A stretch of 64,000 nucleotides of DNA from Porphyra umbilicalis (Eukaryota > Rhodophyta > Bangiophyceae > Bangiales > Bangiaceae). Positions 11,204-20,010 of this stretch are shown here, piece after piece. The notes below the pieces were generated by a model. That model had not been told where the DNA came from and did not search any database. It saw only the letters and a program-made list of their open reading frames with translations. Position 1 is the stretch's first letter; every line of letters begins with the position of its first letter. The stretch lies in NCBI GenBank assembly GCA_002049455.2, contig KV918828.1:124001-188000 (forward strand), given 5' to 3'. A program made the position numbers and the translations under genes.

Positions 11204-12263
11204 GGTGGGGAACAGCGGGGGGGAGGGGGGGGAAGAGTGCTCAACGTCAGCGAGGGTGCGTGGCAGGCAACGAGAAAGGCAGGGAGACAGCCACTGCGAC
11301 CTCCGTAAGTTGGGAGTGGGGGTTCATGTACACGGGGCGAGGCAGTAGCGCCAGCCGGCAGCCTACAAGGACGGCGCGGGTGGGAGGCGCCCGCTGTCGG
11401 CCGTAGCGCAACGGCAGAGGCCCGCAGAGTGTGGGCCGAGATGTGTGATCACCACAGGTGGCACCACACTGTGGTGCCACCTGCGGCAGCCGCGGTCGGC
11501 GGCGGCTTGCGCGTGCGTGCAGCTCGTGGGTGGCCGCCGCTTCGGTGGCCCCAAAGTTGAGCTCAGTCGCGCTGGCGCCGCCGGGCTTGCGCGATCAGAG
11601 CCCGGATCAAGGGATAAGTAGCCCATCCCGCCTTGCGGCAACAAGGCGGTGCGCAAGCACTGGACGATCGCAGACTGCACCTTTGGCCAATGGGCGGCAG
11701 AGGTCGTGATCGGTCGGGGCACCGCCGAGTACAGCGTGTTGAACACGCGGCCGCACGGCTCCACCCCGCTGGCCGTATGCAGCGCTGGCGCGAGCATGAC
11801 TCGCCAAGCGACCACTTACTCAGGAGCACAGCCGACACCCCGAGCGGTTGTCCTCCAAGTGTTCGTCGTGCAACCCGCCCGACCATCGCTGCAGACGAGC
11901 CACGTCATGCCAGCGCCACGGGTGGCAATTTCCCCCCCGGGCTCGTCTTTTCCAGCGCAGCATGTCATGGTAAGATGCCTTGATCTCCCCTGATTAGCCG
12001 AGGCGTACCGCCATTGGCAGATGGGCCATCCCTTGGGAAGTAAAAGGTAGCAGCACCGGCTACGCGTTTGGTACAAGCAGAACGACGCGCACCCGACACC
12101 CACACCAAGAACCAAAACACATTAAGAGGAAAAAAGGAGACGAGGCGGCACACGCCGACAAAACAAGCAGAGTACAACAAGAAAGACCCAATGCGGCCAC
12201 CCACACGACCCAACGGACAGCACAAGAGTGTGGGGCGCCCCCCTCACCACCGACGTCACGACC
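11204..12263. other. Intergenic region with strong hairpins, no supported gene
   Basis: These 1,060 bases lie upstream of the asparagine synthetase and downstream of the carboxypeptidase, so the synthetase promoter should be here. Open frames on both strands (e.g. 11363-11815 minus, 11633-11983 plus) have no recognisable domain and overlap one another. Besides the perfect palindrome listed separately, 7-bp stem hairpins occur near 11580-11605 and a weaker one near 11630-11655. The last ~200 bases are A-rich, fitting the 3' end of the minus-strand carboxypeptidase. Confidence 0.4.
11455..11483. repeat. Perfect 14-bp inverted repeat (hairpin)
   Basis: Arms CAGGTGGCACCACA (11455-11468) and TGTGGTGCCACCTG (11470-11483) are perfect reverse complements around a single C. 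It lies about 250 bases upstream of the asparagine synthetase start. It could be a binding site for a dimeric factor, a cruciform, or two fused transposon ends; the sequence does not decide. Confidence 0.8.
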
Positions 12264-14015
12264 CTACTTGTCCGCCAGTCCATACACCGGCGCGTATTTG
12301 GCGCGGAGGAACTCCACATACCCATCCACGTCGAGCGGCCGCCCCGTCACGGCCACGAGCAGCTCATCCAGCGACGCGTACAAGCTGCCGACCTCGTGCA
12401 CGTTGACGCGGAGCCACTCGCGGAGGGGCACAAACTCGCCCTTTTCCACCTGCGCATCCAGGTCTGGGAGCGCCTGCCGGGCGGCACCGAGCAGCTGCAC
12501 GGCCATCATGGCGCCGACCGTGTAGCTCGGGAAGTACCCAAACGCAAGCCCGCTCCAGTGCACGTCTTGCAGACACCCCGACGCGGCGTCGGGCACCTCC
12601 ACGCCCACGTACTCGCGCATTTTTTCCGCCCACACGCGGGGCACGTCGGCGACCGCCACGCTCCCGTCCATGAGCCCCTGCTCAATGTCAAAGCGCACGA
12701 AAATGTGGCCCGGATACGAGAGGCAGTCGGCGTCGACGCGGATGAGCCCCGGCGCCACCCGGTTCCGCGCCGCGTGCAGCACGTCGGGCGTCACGTCCGC
12801 CGTGTGCGGAAAGTGGTCGTGGAGGAGGGGCGTGAGGAACTTGTGAAAGGCCCGCGACTGGCCGACGCAAAACTCCCACAGCAGCGACTGGGACTCGTGG
12901 CACGCCATCGACAGGGGGTCCGCCACGGGGAGGTCGACGTACGTGGCGTTGCGGCCCTGCTCGTAGAGCGCGTGGCCAACCTCGTGGACGGTGCCCGACA
13001 CGCCCTCCCACGGGTTGCCCGTCGAGTAGCGGGTGGTGATGCGCACGTCTGTCGGCGCGGGCCCGCCCGTAAACGGGTGGACGGCCACGTCGAGGCGGCC
13101 CTTGGAAAACTCAAAGCCCATGGCCGTCGCGACAGCCTTGGACAGCGCCGCCTGCCGCTCAACGTCCCACTCGGGGCCCCCGTCGAGGCACGCCGGCACG
13201 TCGGGCGGGGTGCCCGCCGCCACCTCGTCCAGGAGCGCCTTGAGGCGCGGCTTGAGAGCGGCAAACACTTCCGCCAGCCGCGCCGCGGTCATGCCCCGCT
13301 CAAACATGTCGATGCACGCGTCGTAGGGGCGGTCGGCCAGCGCCGGCCGCGACGTGACCGCCGCCTCCTTGGCCGTCGACACGAGGCGCTCGAGCATTGG
13401 CGCAAACGCATCCCAGTCGTTGGCCTTGCGCGCGGCCACCCACACGCCGTGCGCTTCCGCTTGGAGGGATGCGACGCGGGCGGCCAGCTCCCGCGACGTC
13501 CGCCGCGTCAGATCGTACGACCGCCGCGCGTCGCGCAACGACGCCCGCTCGTACTCGTTGAGGGGGCTCGGCTCGGATGCCGCCGCCGCCGACAGCGCCG
13601 CTTCCGCCGCCTCGAGCGCCGCGCCGAGCGCCGCGTCCGTCTGCTTGTCGTGCACGCAGGCGGCGAGGGCGGCCTTTTGGGCGCCGCGGGCGGCGGCAGA
13701 CCCCTCGGGCATCATCGTTTGCTCGTCCCAGTTGAGGAGGCCGGCGACGCCCTCGAGGCGGCTAATCTCCCGCACCCGCTCGCAAACCGCCTCGTACGCA
13801 TCGCGGGCGCTGGCGGTGGGGGCGGGGGCGCCCGTCGTCATGGTCGCCGTTGCCGGGACGTGGCGCGCGCGGCTGCCGCCGGATCGGGAGCCCGCGAGGG
13901 GGGAGCGCAACGCCGTGCGCCGGTGGGCGACGAGGCGGGTGGTGGAGCGGGTGGCGATGTGGAGGGCGGCAGCGGGGGTCGGGAGCAGGAACGCGGCGGC
14001 CGACCGAGGACCCAT
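12264..14015 (-). CDS. M32-family metallocarboxypeptidase (carboxypeptidase Taq type)
   Basis: M32 enzymes are zinc metallopeptidases that remove C-terminal residues from peptides; they are common in bacteria and found in some protists and algae. The diagnostic features are the HEVGH zinc motif (344-348), the third ligand Glu in HESQS (373-377), HPFTG (313-317) and DVRITTRY (323-330). NWDEQTMMP near residue 95 is the typical N-terminal helix motif. At 583 residues it exceeds the usual ~500 by an N-terminal extension of about 60 residues, rich in Ala, Arg and Ser and low in acidic residues, which looks like an organelle targeting peptide. A second in-frame Met (residue 59, codon at 13839-13841) would give a cytosolic form, so dual targeting from alternative starts is possible. 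The single frame is intact. The function is secure, the location inferred. Confidence 0.93.
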   Translation of the reverse strand: MGPRSAAAFLLPTPAAALHIATRSTTRLVAHRRTALRSPLAGSRSGGSRARHVPATATMTTGAPAPTASARDAYEAVCERVREISRLEGVAGLLNWDEQTMMPEGSAAARGAQKAALAACVHDKQTDAALGAALEAAEAALSAAAASEPSPLNEYERASLRDARRSYDLTRRTSRELAARVASLQAEAHGVWVAARKANDWDAFAPMLERLVSTAKEAAVTSRPALADRPYDACIDMFERGMTAARLAEVFAALKPRLKALLDEVAAGTPPDVPACLDGGPEWDVERQAALSKAVATAMGFEFSKGRLDVAVHPFTGGPAPTDVRITTRYSTGNPWEGVSGTVHEVGHALYEQGRNATYVDLPVADPLSMACHESQSLLWEFCVGQSRAFHKFLTPLLHDHFPHTADVTPDVLHAARNRVAPGLIRVDADCLSYPGHIFVRFDIEQGLMDGSVAVADVPRVWAEKMREYVGVEVPDAASGCLQDVHWSGLAFGYFPSYTVGAMMAVQLLGAARQALPDLDAQVEKGEFVPLREWLRVNVHEVGSLYASLDELLVAVTGRPLDVDGYVEFLRAKYAPVYGLADK

Positions 14016-14777
14016 GACGCGGTGGCGGTCGATGGGCGGGACAGCAATCGGGAAGAGTCTCGGGCCGTCTCACGCGCAGGTCAAACGGACAGAGCGCAGA
14101 GCCGCCTGGTGGGGACCTGCCGGATCAAGTCAAGAATTCCCTTGTCAGGGAATGAGTCATGTCGTTGAGCAAGCAAGTTCATTGGTCACTGCCGGACCGA
14201 CCAAGCAGATTTCGAGCGACCCGCTGACGGCGGCGGACGACGTCGGGACTGGTGATGAACTGAGGCGGTCAATTCGTTAGGGTTTGGTTCAAATGCATTC
14301 AAATTCACATATCGGGTCTAAGCCCCGAAAGTACGATCCTCCTTGGACGAACACAGGCGAGCCAGCCTTCACGTTGATCCTCTTCTCTATGGTCGTTGCG
14401 CCAAAAGCTGGAGAGGCCCCAGTCAAGCCGATCGATGTCTGGGCCAATCAAACGCAGAAGAGCGCCTCTTGGTTAGGCCTGGACTCTCCATTTCTTGGCG
14501 CAACGACAATATCCTGGATACGCGTTTCTGCCTTTGAGGAGGCACAGGACCTTGCCAGAGGGACACGCCAACACGCCAACCAAGCACATCATGGGCTCCA
14601 TGATGGAGCCCTGCTGCACACGCACGCTGTGGCTCTTTCGCCCCCCTGCCTCGTACCCCCTCGCATCCCTGCCGGCGCCGACCCCCTTGGGCTCTGCCCC
14701 CCGCCTGCTTTGCCCCTGGGGTGTGTGCTCGTGCGCGGTTTTGTCCTCCCCTCCTCCTCCCCCCCCAAGCCTCTGCC
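14016..14777. promoter_or_regulatory. Divergent intergenic region between M32 peptidase and SDR gene
   Basis: This 762-base spacer must carry both promoters. The centre (14280-14540) is clearly less G/C-rich than the flanks and contains a candidate MITE, listed separately. I see no convincing gene; the overlapping open frames here run into the SDR gene or its complement. Confidence 0.4.
14388..14511. mobile_element. Candidate MITE with terminal inverted repeats and TA flanks
   Basis: The left end GGTCGTTGCGCCAAAAGCTG (from 14391) is mirrored by CTTGGCGCAACGAC (to 14507); pairing extends imperfectly to about 24 bases. TA dinucleotides lie symmetrically outside (14388-14389 and 14510-14511), as expected for a TA-targeting (Tc1/mariner or similar) non-autonomous element. 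There is no coding capacity. It sits in a divergent promoter region and could contribute regulatory sites. Confidence 0.55.
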
Positions 14778-15731
14778 ATGGCTCCCTCCGCCACCTGGAC
14801 GGTGGCTGACCTCGAGCCGCTGGTCGGCAAGACCTTTCTCGTCACGGGCGGCAACTTGGGCGTCGGCTTCGAGTGCGCCCTGCACCTTGCCCGCCGCGGC
14901 GCATCCGTCGTCATTGGCTGCCGCAGCGCCGCGCGCGGCGGCGAGGCGGTCACACGCATCCAGGCGGCGCTGGGCGGCGCCGACGTGACGCCGGGCGGGT
15001 TCGTGTCCGTCACGACCGTCGACATGTCGGACCTGTCGTCGGTCAAGGCCGCCGCAAACAGCCTTTGCGGCCGCGCCCACACGGAGTTGCACGGGCTCAT
15101 CCTCAACGCGGGCGTCATGATGCTGCCCCGCTCCCTCACCGTCGACGGGCAGGAGGTGCAGATGGCGACCAACCACCTCGGCCACTTTGCGCTGACGGGG
15201 CTGCTGCTGCCGCCTTTTGCCGCCGCCGCCCCCGCCGCGCGGGTCGTCTGCGTGTCGTCCCCCGCCCACCGGCGGTGCACCGACTTGGCGCTCGACGGCT
15301 GGACGTTGGCCACTGGCGACACGCCGATGGGCGCGTACGCGCGCTCCAAGGCGGCCGACCTACGCTTTGTGCGGGCGCTGGCGCGGCGGCTGGCAGCCGC
15401 CGGCTCCCCCGTCGTGGCGGTCGCGGCGCAGCCCGGCTGGGCCCTCACCGCCCTCGTCGACAAGGCGTCGCCAGACGCGTGGACCGCCCTGTTTTTGACG
15501 GTGCTGAAGCCCTGCCTAAGCCACTCGGCAGAGGGCGGCGCGTGCCCGCTGCTCTACGCGGCGACCGAGGCGGACGTGGTCGCGGACCAGTACTGGGGGC
15601 CGTCGTTTTTGCAGTCCAAGGGGCCCCCGGCGGCCGCGTCGTCGCGCGCGGGGCTGGTGCTGTCGGACGAGGCGGCGGCGGCGTTGTGGGCCAAGAGCGA
15701 GGAGGTGACGGGCGTCTCTTACCTGGGCTGA
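14778..15731 (+). CDS. Short-chain dehydrogenase/reductase (retinol dehydrogenase / WWOX-like)
   Basis: This is an NAD(P)-dependent oxidoreductase of the classical SDR superfamily. The Rossmann nucleotide motif is TGGNLGVG (23-30), a variant of TGxxxGIG. LILNAGVM (108-114) is the structural NAG motif, NHLGHFALTGLLL (132-144) is typical of the retinol dehydrogenase 11-14 and WW-oxidoreductase groups, and the catalytic Ser lies in VCVSS (157-161) with YARSK (187-191) as the Tyr-Lys pair. PG at 219-220 closes the substrate loop. The CDS encodes 317 residues, normal for the group, in one clean frame. The ATG at 14778 is followed directly by conserved sequence; the C-rich leader before it resembles that of other genes here. 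The substrate cannot be told: retinoid, steroid, lipid aldehyde or a chlorophyll precursor are all possible. Confidence 0.88.
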   Translation: MAPSATWTVADLEPLVGKTFLVTGGNLGVGFECALHLARRGASVVIGCRSAARGGEAVTRIQAALGGADVTPGGFVSVTTVDMSDLSSVKAAANSLCGRAHTELHGLILNAGVMMLPRSLTVDGQEVQMATNHLGHFALTGLLLPPFAAAAPAARVVCVSSPAHRRCTDLALDGWTLATGDTPMGAYARSKAADLRFVRALARRLAAAGSPVVAVAAQPGWALTALVDKASPDAWTALFLTVLKPCLSHSAEGGACPLLYAATEADVVADQYWGPSFLQSKGPPAAASSRAGLVLSDEAAAALWAKSEEVTGVSYLG

Positions 15732-18718
15732 CCCCGTGACGGGGGGGTCTGGGCGGAAGGGGTCAGCGTGCTTTGACGTGCGCGTGTGCACCTCTCTGTT
15801 CTTTCACAGGCAAGCACACTTTCGCGCGGGCCCCCATTCCGCAACGGGGCGACGAATGATCACCAGGTCGGCGTGGACGTCTTTTTCTGCGCTGCGTTTC
15901 ATTCCCGGTCCGCCCTCACGACGGGCCACGCTGGGGGCAGGGCCCGCGTCTCACCGCCCCCGCATCCTCAACCTGCACCCAACGCACCCGCGCACGCCCG
16001 TGGCGCACGCTCCCCCCCGAATCGAGGCCCACGGGCTGCGACATTGCTGCGGTGCGGGTGGTGCCGTTGGCGGTGGGCGTCGCTGCCGCCCCCGCGGTGA
16101 CGACGGTCGGCGGCAAGTGGTGGCAGGGGCAGGGGGGGACGTGCCGCGCGCGTGCGTGCGGGTAGGGGTGCTGCCAGCGGCGGCGCCTTGCGCGAGCGCC
16201 CGCAGCCACCGGTTTGGGCTGCGACCGCCGCGCGCCCACCCCGCCGGCGGCTGCCGCCTAGCCGCCGTGGGCGGTGGCCGCCGTCGCCCTCTACCCCACG
16301 GTTGGCAGGCGGCGGCGGTGCCGCGGCGTCCCGCCGGCGCTACTGCCCTTCCAGGCGACGGTGGGCGGCGCGCGCTGTGGGCGGCGCGAGGGTGGGGGGG
16401 GCGCGGTGCGGTGGCGCTTGGGGGTGCGGGTGGCGCCGCCGCCGTCGGCGGGGCAACCGCAAGAGTCTGTGGCTGTGGCGGCGGTGGCGGCGTGCCGACC
16501 CAACGGACGGCCGCCGCACGGCCGCTGTGGGTGTGGCACGGGCGGCGCTCACCCCCCTTGGTTTGCCGACGGCGGGCGGCGGCAGCGCGGGTGGTGGTGG
16601 GCGACGTTGTTGACGTCGCGAAAAGAACTGGGAGCACCTGTGACGACTAGGCTTGCTGCGCGTGGTAGGGAAGAGGCGGGGGCGGCACCGGGTAGGGTTG
16701 GAGGAGAGGACGCTGCGTCAACGTGGACGCCCGCCGTCAACGTCAACAGTGTCGAGCGCCACGGCCCGCGCCGCCCGCACGGATGTGGGCGCCGTGGGGC
16801 CGTCAGTGGCTGCGCTTCCCCCCCCCCCCCCTCCCGTGCCAAGAGCGGCAACTGACAAACGATGGTACCGTGGACGGGCGGCCAAAGCGACGGGCCGCTC
16901 GCGCGGCGGGGGGCCGACGGGACGCGGCCCCCATCGCCCGATCGGGCGTGGCTTTGGCGGGCACTGGCGGCAGGGGGCACCCGTGGCGGCTGCGATGGCT
17001 GCGGCCACCGCGTCGACGGGTCGCCTCTGGCCGCCACTGCGCTCGCTGGTGGCAGCAACGGCCGACCGCCCGCCGGCCACCAGCCGTCGACGGTGGCAGG
17101 TGCGCGGGCGGCGGGCACCGCCGCGGCCGCGGCCGCCGCGGCCGTCGCGCCGGTGACAGCGGCTGCGTCCGTCACGCGCGGCGGCGGCTCGGCGGTGGAC
17201 GGCGGCGGTGGTGGCGGCACCCGGCGCGTAGCGGCGGCGGCGGCGACGGCGGCGGCGGCGGTCGGCGGCGACGGTGGCCCCGGCGGCGGCGTGCCCCCAC
17301 CGTCGGCCGGTGCACCGCGAGCGCGGCGGCGGCCATCGGCGGCTGCCGCGGCACGGGGTACGGGCGGGCCGATGCCCACCCGCCCGCGCCGCCACCGCGA
17401 TGGGCGCCGCCACCGCGGCCGTGGCGGGGGTGCCGCACGCCACCAAACGCCCCTCTGCTGGGGCATCTTTGCATATTTGCACCTCTGCACCTCCGCACCG
17501 TTGCGCGGCGCAGCACGCTGCCTTGCATTGCCGCGGCGGTGGCGCGCGGCGGCTGCGCGCCGCGCATGCGCCACCCCGGCGCTTCACAATGGAGAAAACC
17601 CGTCAATCCCAGACGAATCGCATCCGTGAGCACCCAAACCATGGCAGTACGTGTAGGGTCCCCAAGTCCTCCCAGCGCGTCGAAATCCACAAAGTGCCGT
17701 TCCACGTCCGTTCACGCAATTGGCCACATGGTGGCTGCCTGGGAGAGACGTGCCGCAGCGGCGTCGGGAACGCCGCAGAACCGGGGCTCACGCCGACGAG
17801 TGACGCGCGCGACGTTTTCGACGCTGCGTGGTGGACAGAGACCCTCCCAGACCAGACCACGCCGCGGGAGGCGGCTGACCACCGTCGCATTTGGCGGGAT
17901 GGGTGCTCTCGCGCATGGGCTGGGTGCTCACACCCAGAGATGGAATCACGGTCCTTTGGCGATGGAAGGGACATATTTACCGCACTGACTGTCCGCTCAG
18001 CACGTCCAGACGCGCGCTCCCAGGCGCGGAAAAAGAATGTAGTCGGCAGTTTCTCGTCGCTGGGGACGGGAGCACGCTCCACGTGTGGTTCTCCGCATCG
18101 GGAGGGCTTCGTGCGAAATCTGAGGGCGGCACCACGCCGCCCGGTGCGTCACGCAATGCCCCACACCCCACCACAGGCAAAGTCTGTGGTGACTGCTTGT
18201 CAGGTTCAGTACGGCAAGGACATGGCCGGGCCCGCCATGCTGCTCTTGCTGACGGCAATGTGCCTTGGAACTTTTAATGGACGTGATGGAACATGATCAA
18301 ATGGGCCCCGCTCCATCCCACACCGGGCACGAGAGAGCCGCCACGGCAGCGGCCGTGGGTCAGTAGAAGTGTCGGATTTCGACGCGTGCACGGGACAGGC
18401 CCAGGTCTTGATTCTCGGTGATACGTGCGTCTGCCTCGGTAGCTCAACGAGGCCTGGGGCGCCGTTGACGCTGCGCAAGGACGCGTGGGGGCAGTTGGCC
18501 CAGTGGACCCCGGTGTCGGTAGTCCGGAGGCAGTCGTCTGCATCTCCTTCTTCGCATAAATGGCGAGCCGCGGAGCGCAACCGTATCATGGCCCATCTCA
18601 TCCACCACACACCAACACGACCTCATGCCGACAACCTCCACATACTCTTACATCCCTCCTTGTATTCATCTTCGTACCCTGCCATCCCCCCTCCTCGACC
18701 ATCGCAACCCCGCCCACC
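15732..18718. other. 3-kb G/C-rich low-complexity region, no supported gene
   Basis: Between the SDR and GST genes, 16050-17460 is a long G/C-rich tract in which long frames stay open on both strands. Their translations are Gly/Ala/Arg/Pro-rich with no recognisable domain, as expected from composition alone. From 17460 the composition is more balanced and the frames are short. The GST promoter should lie in the last few hundred bases. A species-specific low-complexity protein in 16.0-17.5 kb cannot be excluded. Confidence 0.4.
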
Positions 18719-19339
18719 ATGAAGTTCCTTTACTTTGACATCCCCGCCCGTGGCGAGATGACCCGCCTGGCTTTGGCCGCTGGTGGCATCGCGTTTGAGG
18801 ATGCCCGCATCACCTTTGAGCAGTGGCCTGCCATCAAGCCGACGACTCCCCGCGGCCAGCTGCCGGTGTTGACGCTCGACTGCGGCATGCAGCTGACCGA
18901 GTCGGTTGCTCTGCTTCGCTACGCGGGGTCCATCGGCTCGCCTCGCCTGTACCCCGCGGACCCGCTGAAGGCGGCGCGCGTCGACGAGTCTGTCGACGCC
19001 CAGAGCGGCATCATGGAGGCGCTGGTCAAGACGTTTGGAAAGCCGGAGGAGGAGGCCATCAAGATGATGAAGGCCGACCTGGCTCCCGATGGCGCTGTTG
19101 GCAAAGAGCTGGCCTTCCTGGAGAAGTGCGCCGCCAAGGCGGGCTCGGGGTACCTGGTCGGTGACAGCCTGTCGATTGCGGACTGCCACTTCAAGCCGCT
19201 GGCCGACTGGCTGACGGCGGGCGTTGCCAATGGGGCGTTTGCCCAGGCGCTGGCGCCGTACCCATCGCTCGTCAAGAACGTGGCTGTTACGTCCAAGGTG
19301 CCTGGGATTGCCGCGTACACCGCGGCGCTCAAGAAGTAA
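18719..19339 (+). CDS. Glutathione S-transferase (sigma-like)
   Basis: This is a cytosolic GST that conjugates glutathione to electrophiles or isomerises lipid peroxides. The 206-residue length is typical. The N-terminal thioredoxin fold begins MKFLYFDIPARGEMTRLAL, with the Tyr at position 5 as candidate catalytic residue and the RGE.TRL pattern of sigma GSTs. QLPVL supplies the cis-proline, and ESVALLRY is the glutathione gamma-glutamyl binding stretch. The alpha-helical C-terminal domain includes YLVGDSLSIADCHFKPL, where the N-capping S/T-x-x-D motif is SIAD. The ATG is preceded by a C-rich leader and the sequence CCCACC. There is one clean frame without low-complexity inserts. Class assignment between sigma and a related algal group is tentative. 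Confidence 0.9.
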   Translation: MKFLYFDIPARGEMTRLALAAGGIAFEDARITFEQWPAIKPTTPRGQLPVLTLDCGMQLTESVALLRYAGSIGSPRLYPADPLKAARVDESVDAQSGIMEALVKTFGKPEEEAIKMMKADLAPDGAVGKELAFLEKCAAKAGSGYLVGDSLSIADCHFKPLADWLTAGVANGAFAQALAPYPSLVKNVAVTSKVPGIAAYTAALKK

Positions 19340-20010
19340 GAGCGTTCGAATGGGATTTCCGCGCACGCGAGGGCACTGACCAAGCGAGCTCGTGTGATTG
19401 GGCAGGAGGGGTGAGATGCGCGACGCGTGCTGATCATCGTGGTGGTCCTATAGTTGTTTTAGAAACTCTTTCTTGGCGCGCTGTTGCGTCGTTTGCACGA
19501 GACATGTGTCCTCAGTGTGCTGCCCATTTGCCCGAACGCACGTCAGACTGGCGCCTGCAGCAGGCAGCGGCGTCGAGGCACACCACGCCATCGCCGTGGT
19601 GCAGCTGGACCGCCACCACGTATGCATCAATCACCGACGCTTGGTGACGTTTCCACTGATCCAGGCTTCACATCGTATGGACCAATCGCAGTCACCAGTG
19701 TGACCGACCGCCGCAGCAAGAGCGTCAACCGGTGCCTGCTGGCTCGTGCCACCACCGCCTCGGCTGGTGAGAGACCCGGCTGCGCCTGTCAGGTCGGCTG
19801 TGCGGTGCGCGGCTGAGCTGGCCGTTGGCGTGCTCGCCGCGGCGCCGGTGCTGGCAGCAACTCCGAGTCTGCTCGGCACGTCGCCTTGCTCCTCGCTCGT
19901 CACTACAGGTGCGTCCACGGTGCTTGTGCGCTCCTCACTCACCTCGTCACTGTTGCTCCTCCTGCCCGCCTTCCGGGACCCGTGTGCGGCGTGTCGGTTT
20001 TGCCGCCGTC
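19340..20010. other. Intergenic region upstream of the O-mannosyltransferase
   Basis: These 671 bases lie between tandem plus-strand genes. Short frames overlap here without domain similarity. The composition is more balanced than in coding DNA. It presumably contains the GST 3' UTR and the PMT promoter; no distinct motif is evident. Confidence 0.4.

Noticed and set aside
9410-11308. 632-codon plus-strand frame
   Set aside because: It is antisense to the asparagine synthetase and its translation has no domain.
12228-14168. 646-codon plus-strand frame
   Set aside because: It is antisense to the M32 carboxypeptidase.
15736-17988. Overlapping Gly/Ala/Arg-rich frames after the SDR gene
   Set aside because: They are open on both strands at once with no recognisable domain or preferred phase, so I could not support any of them.
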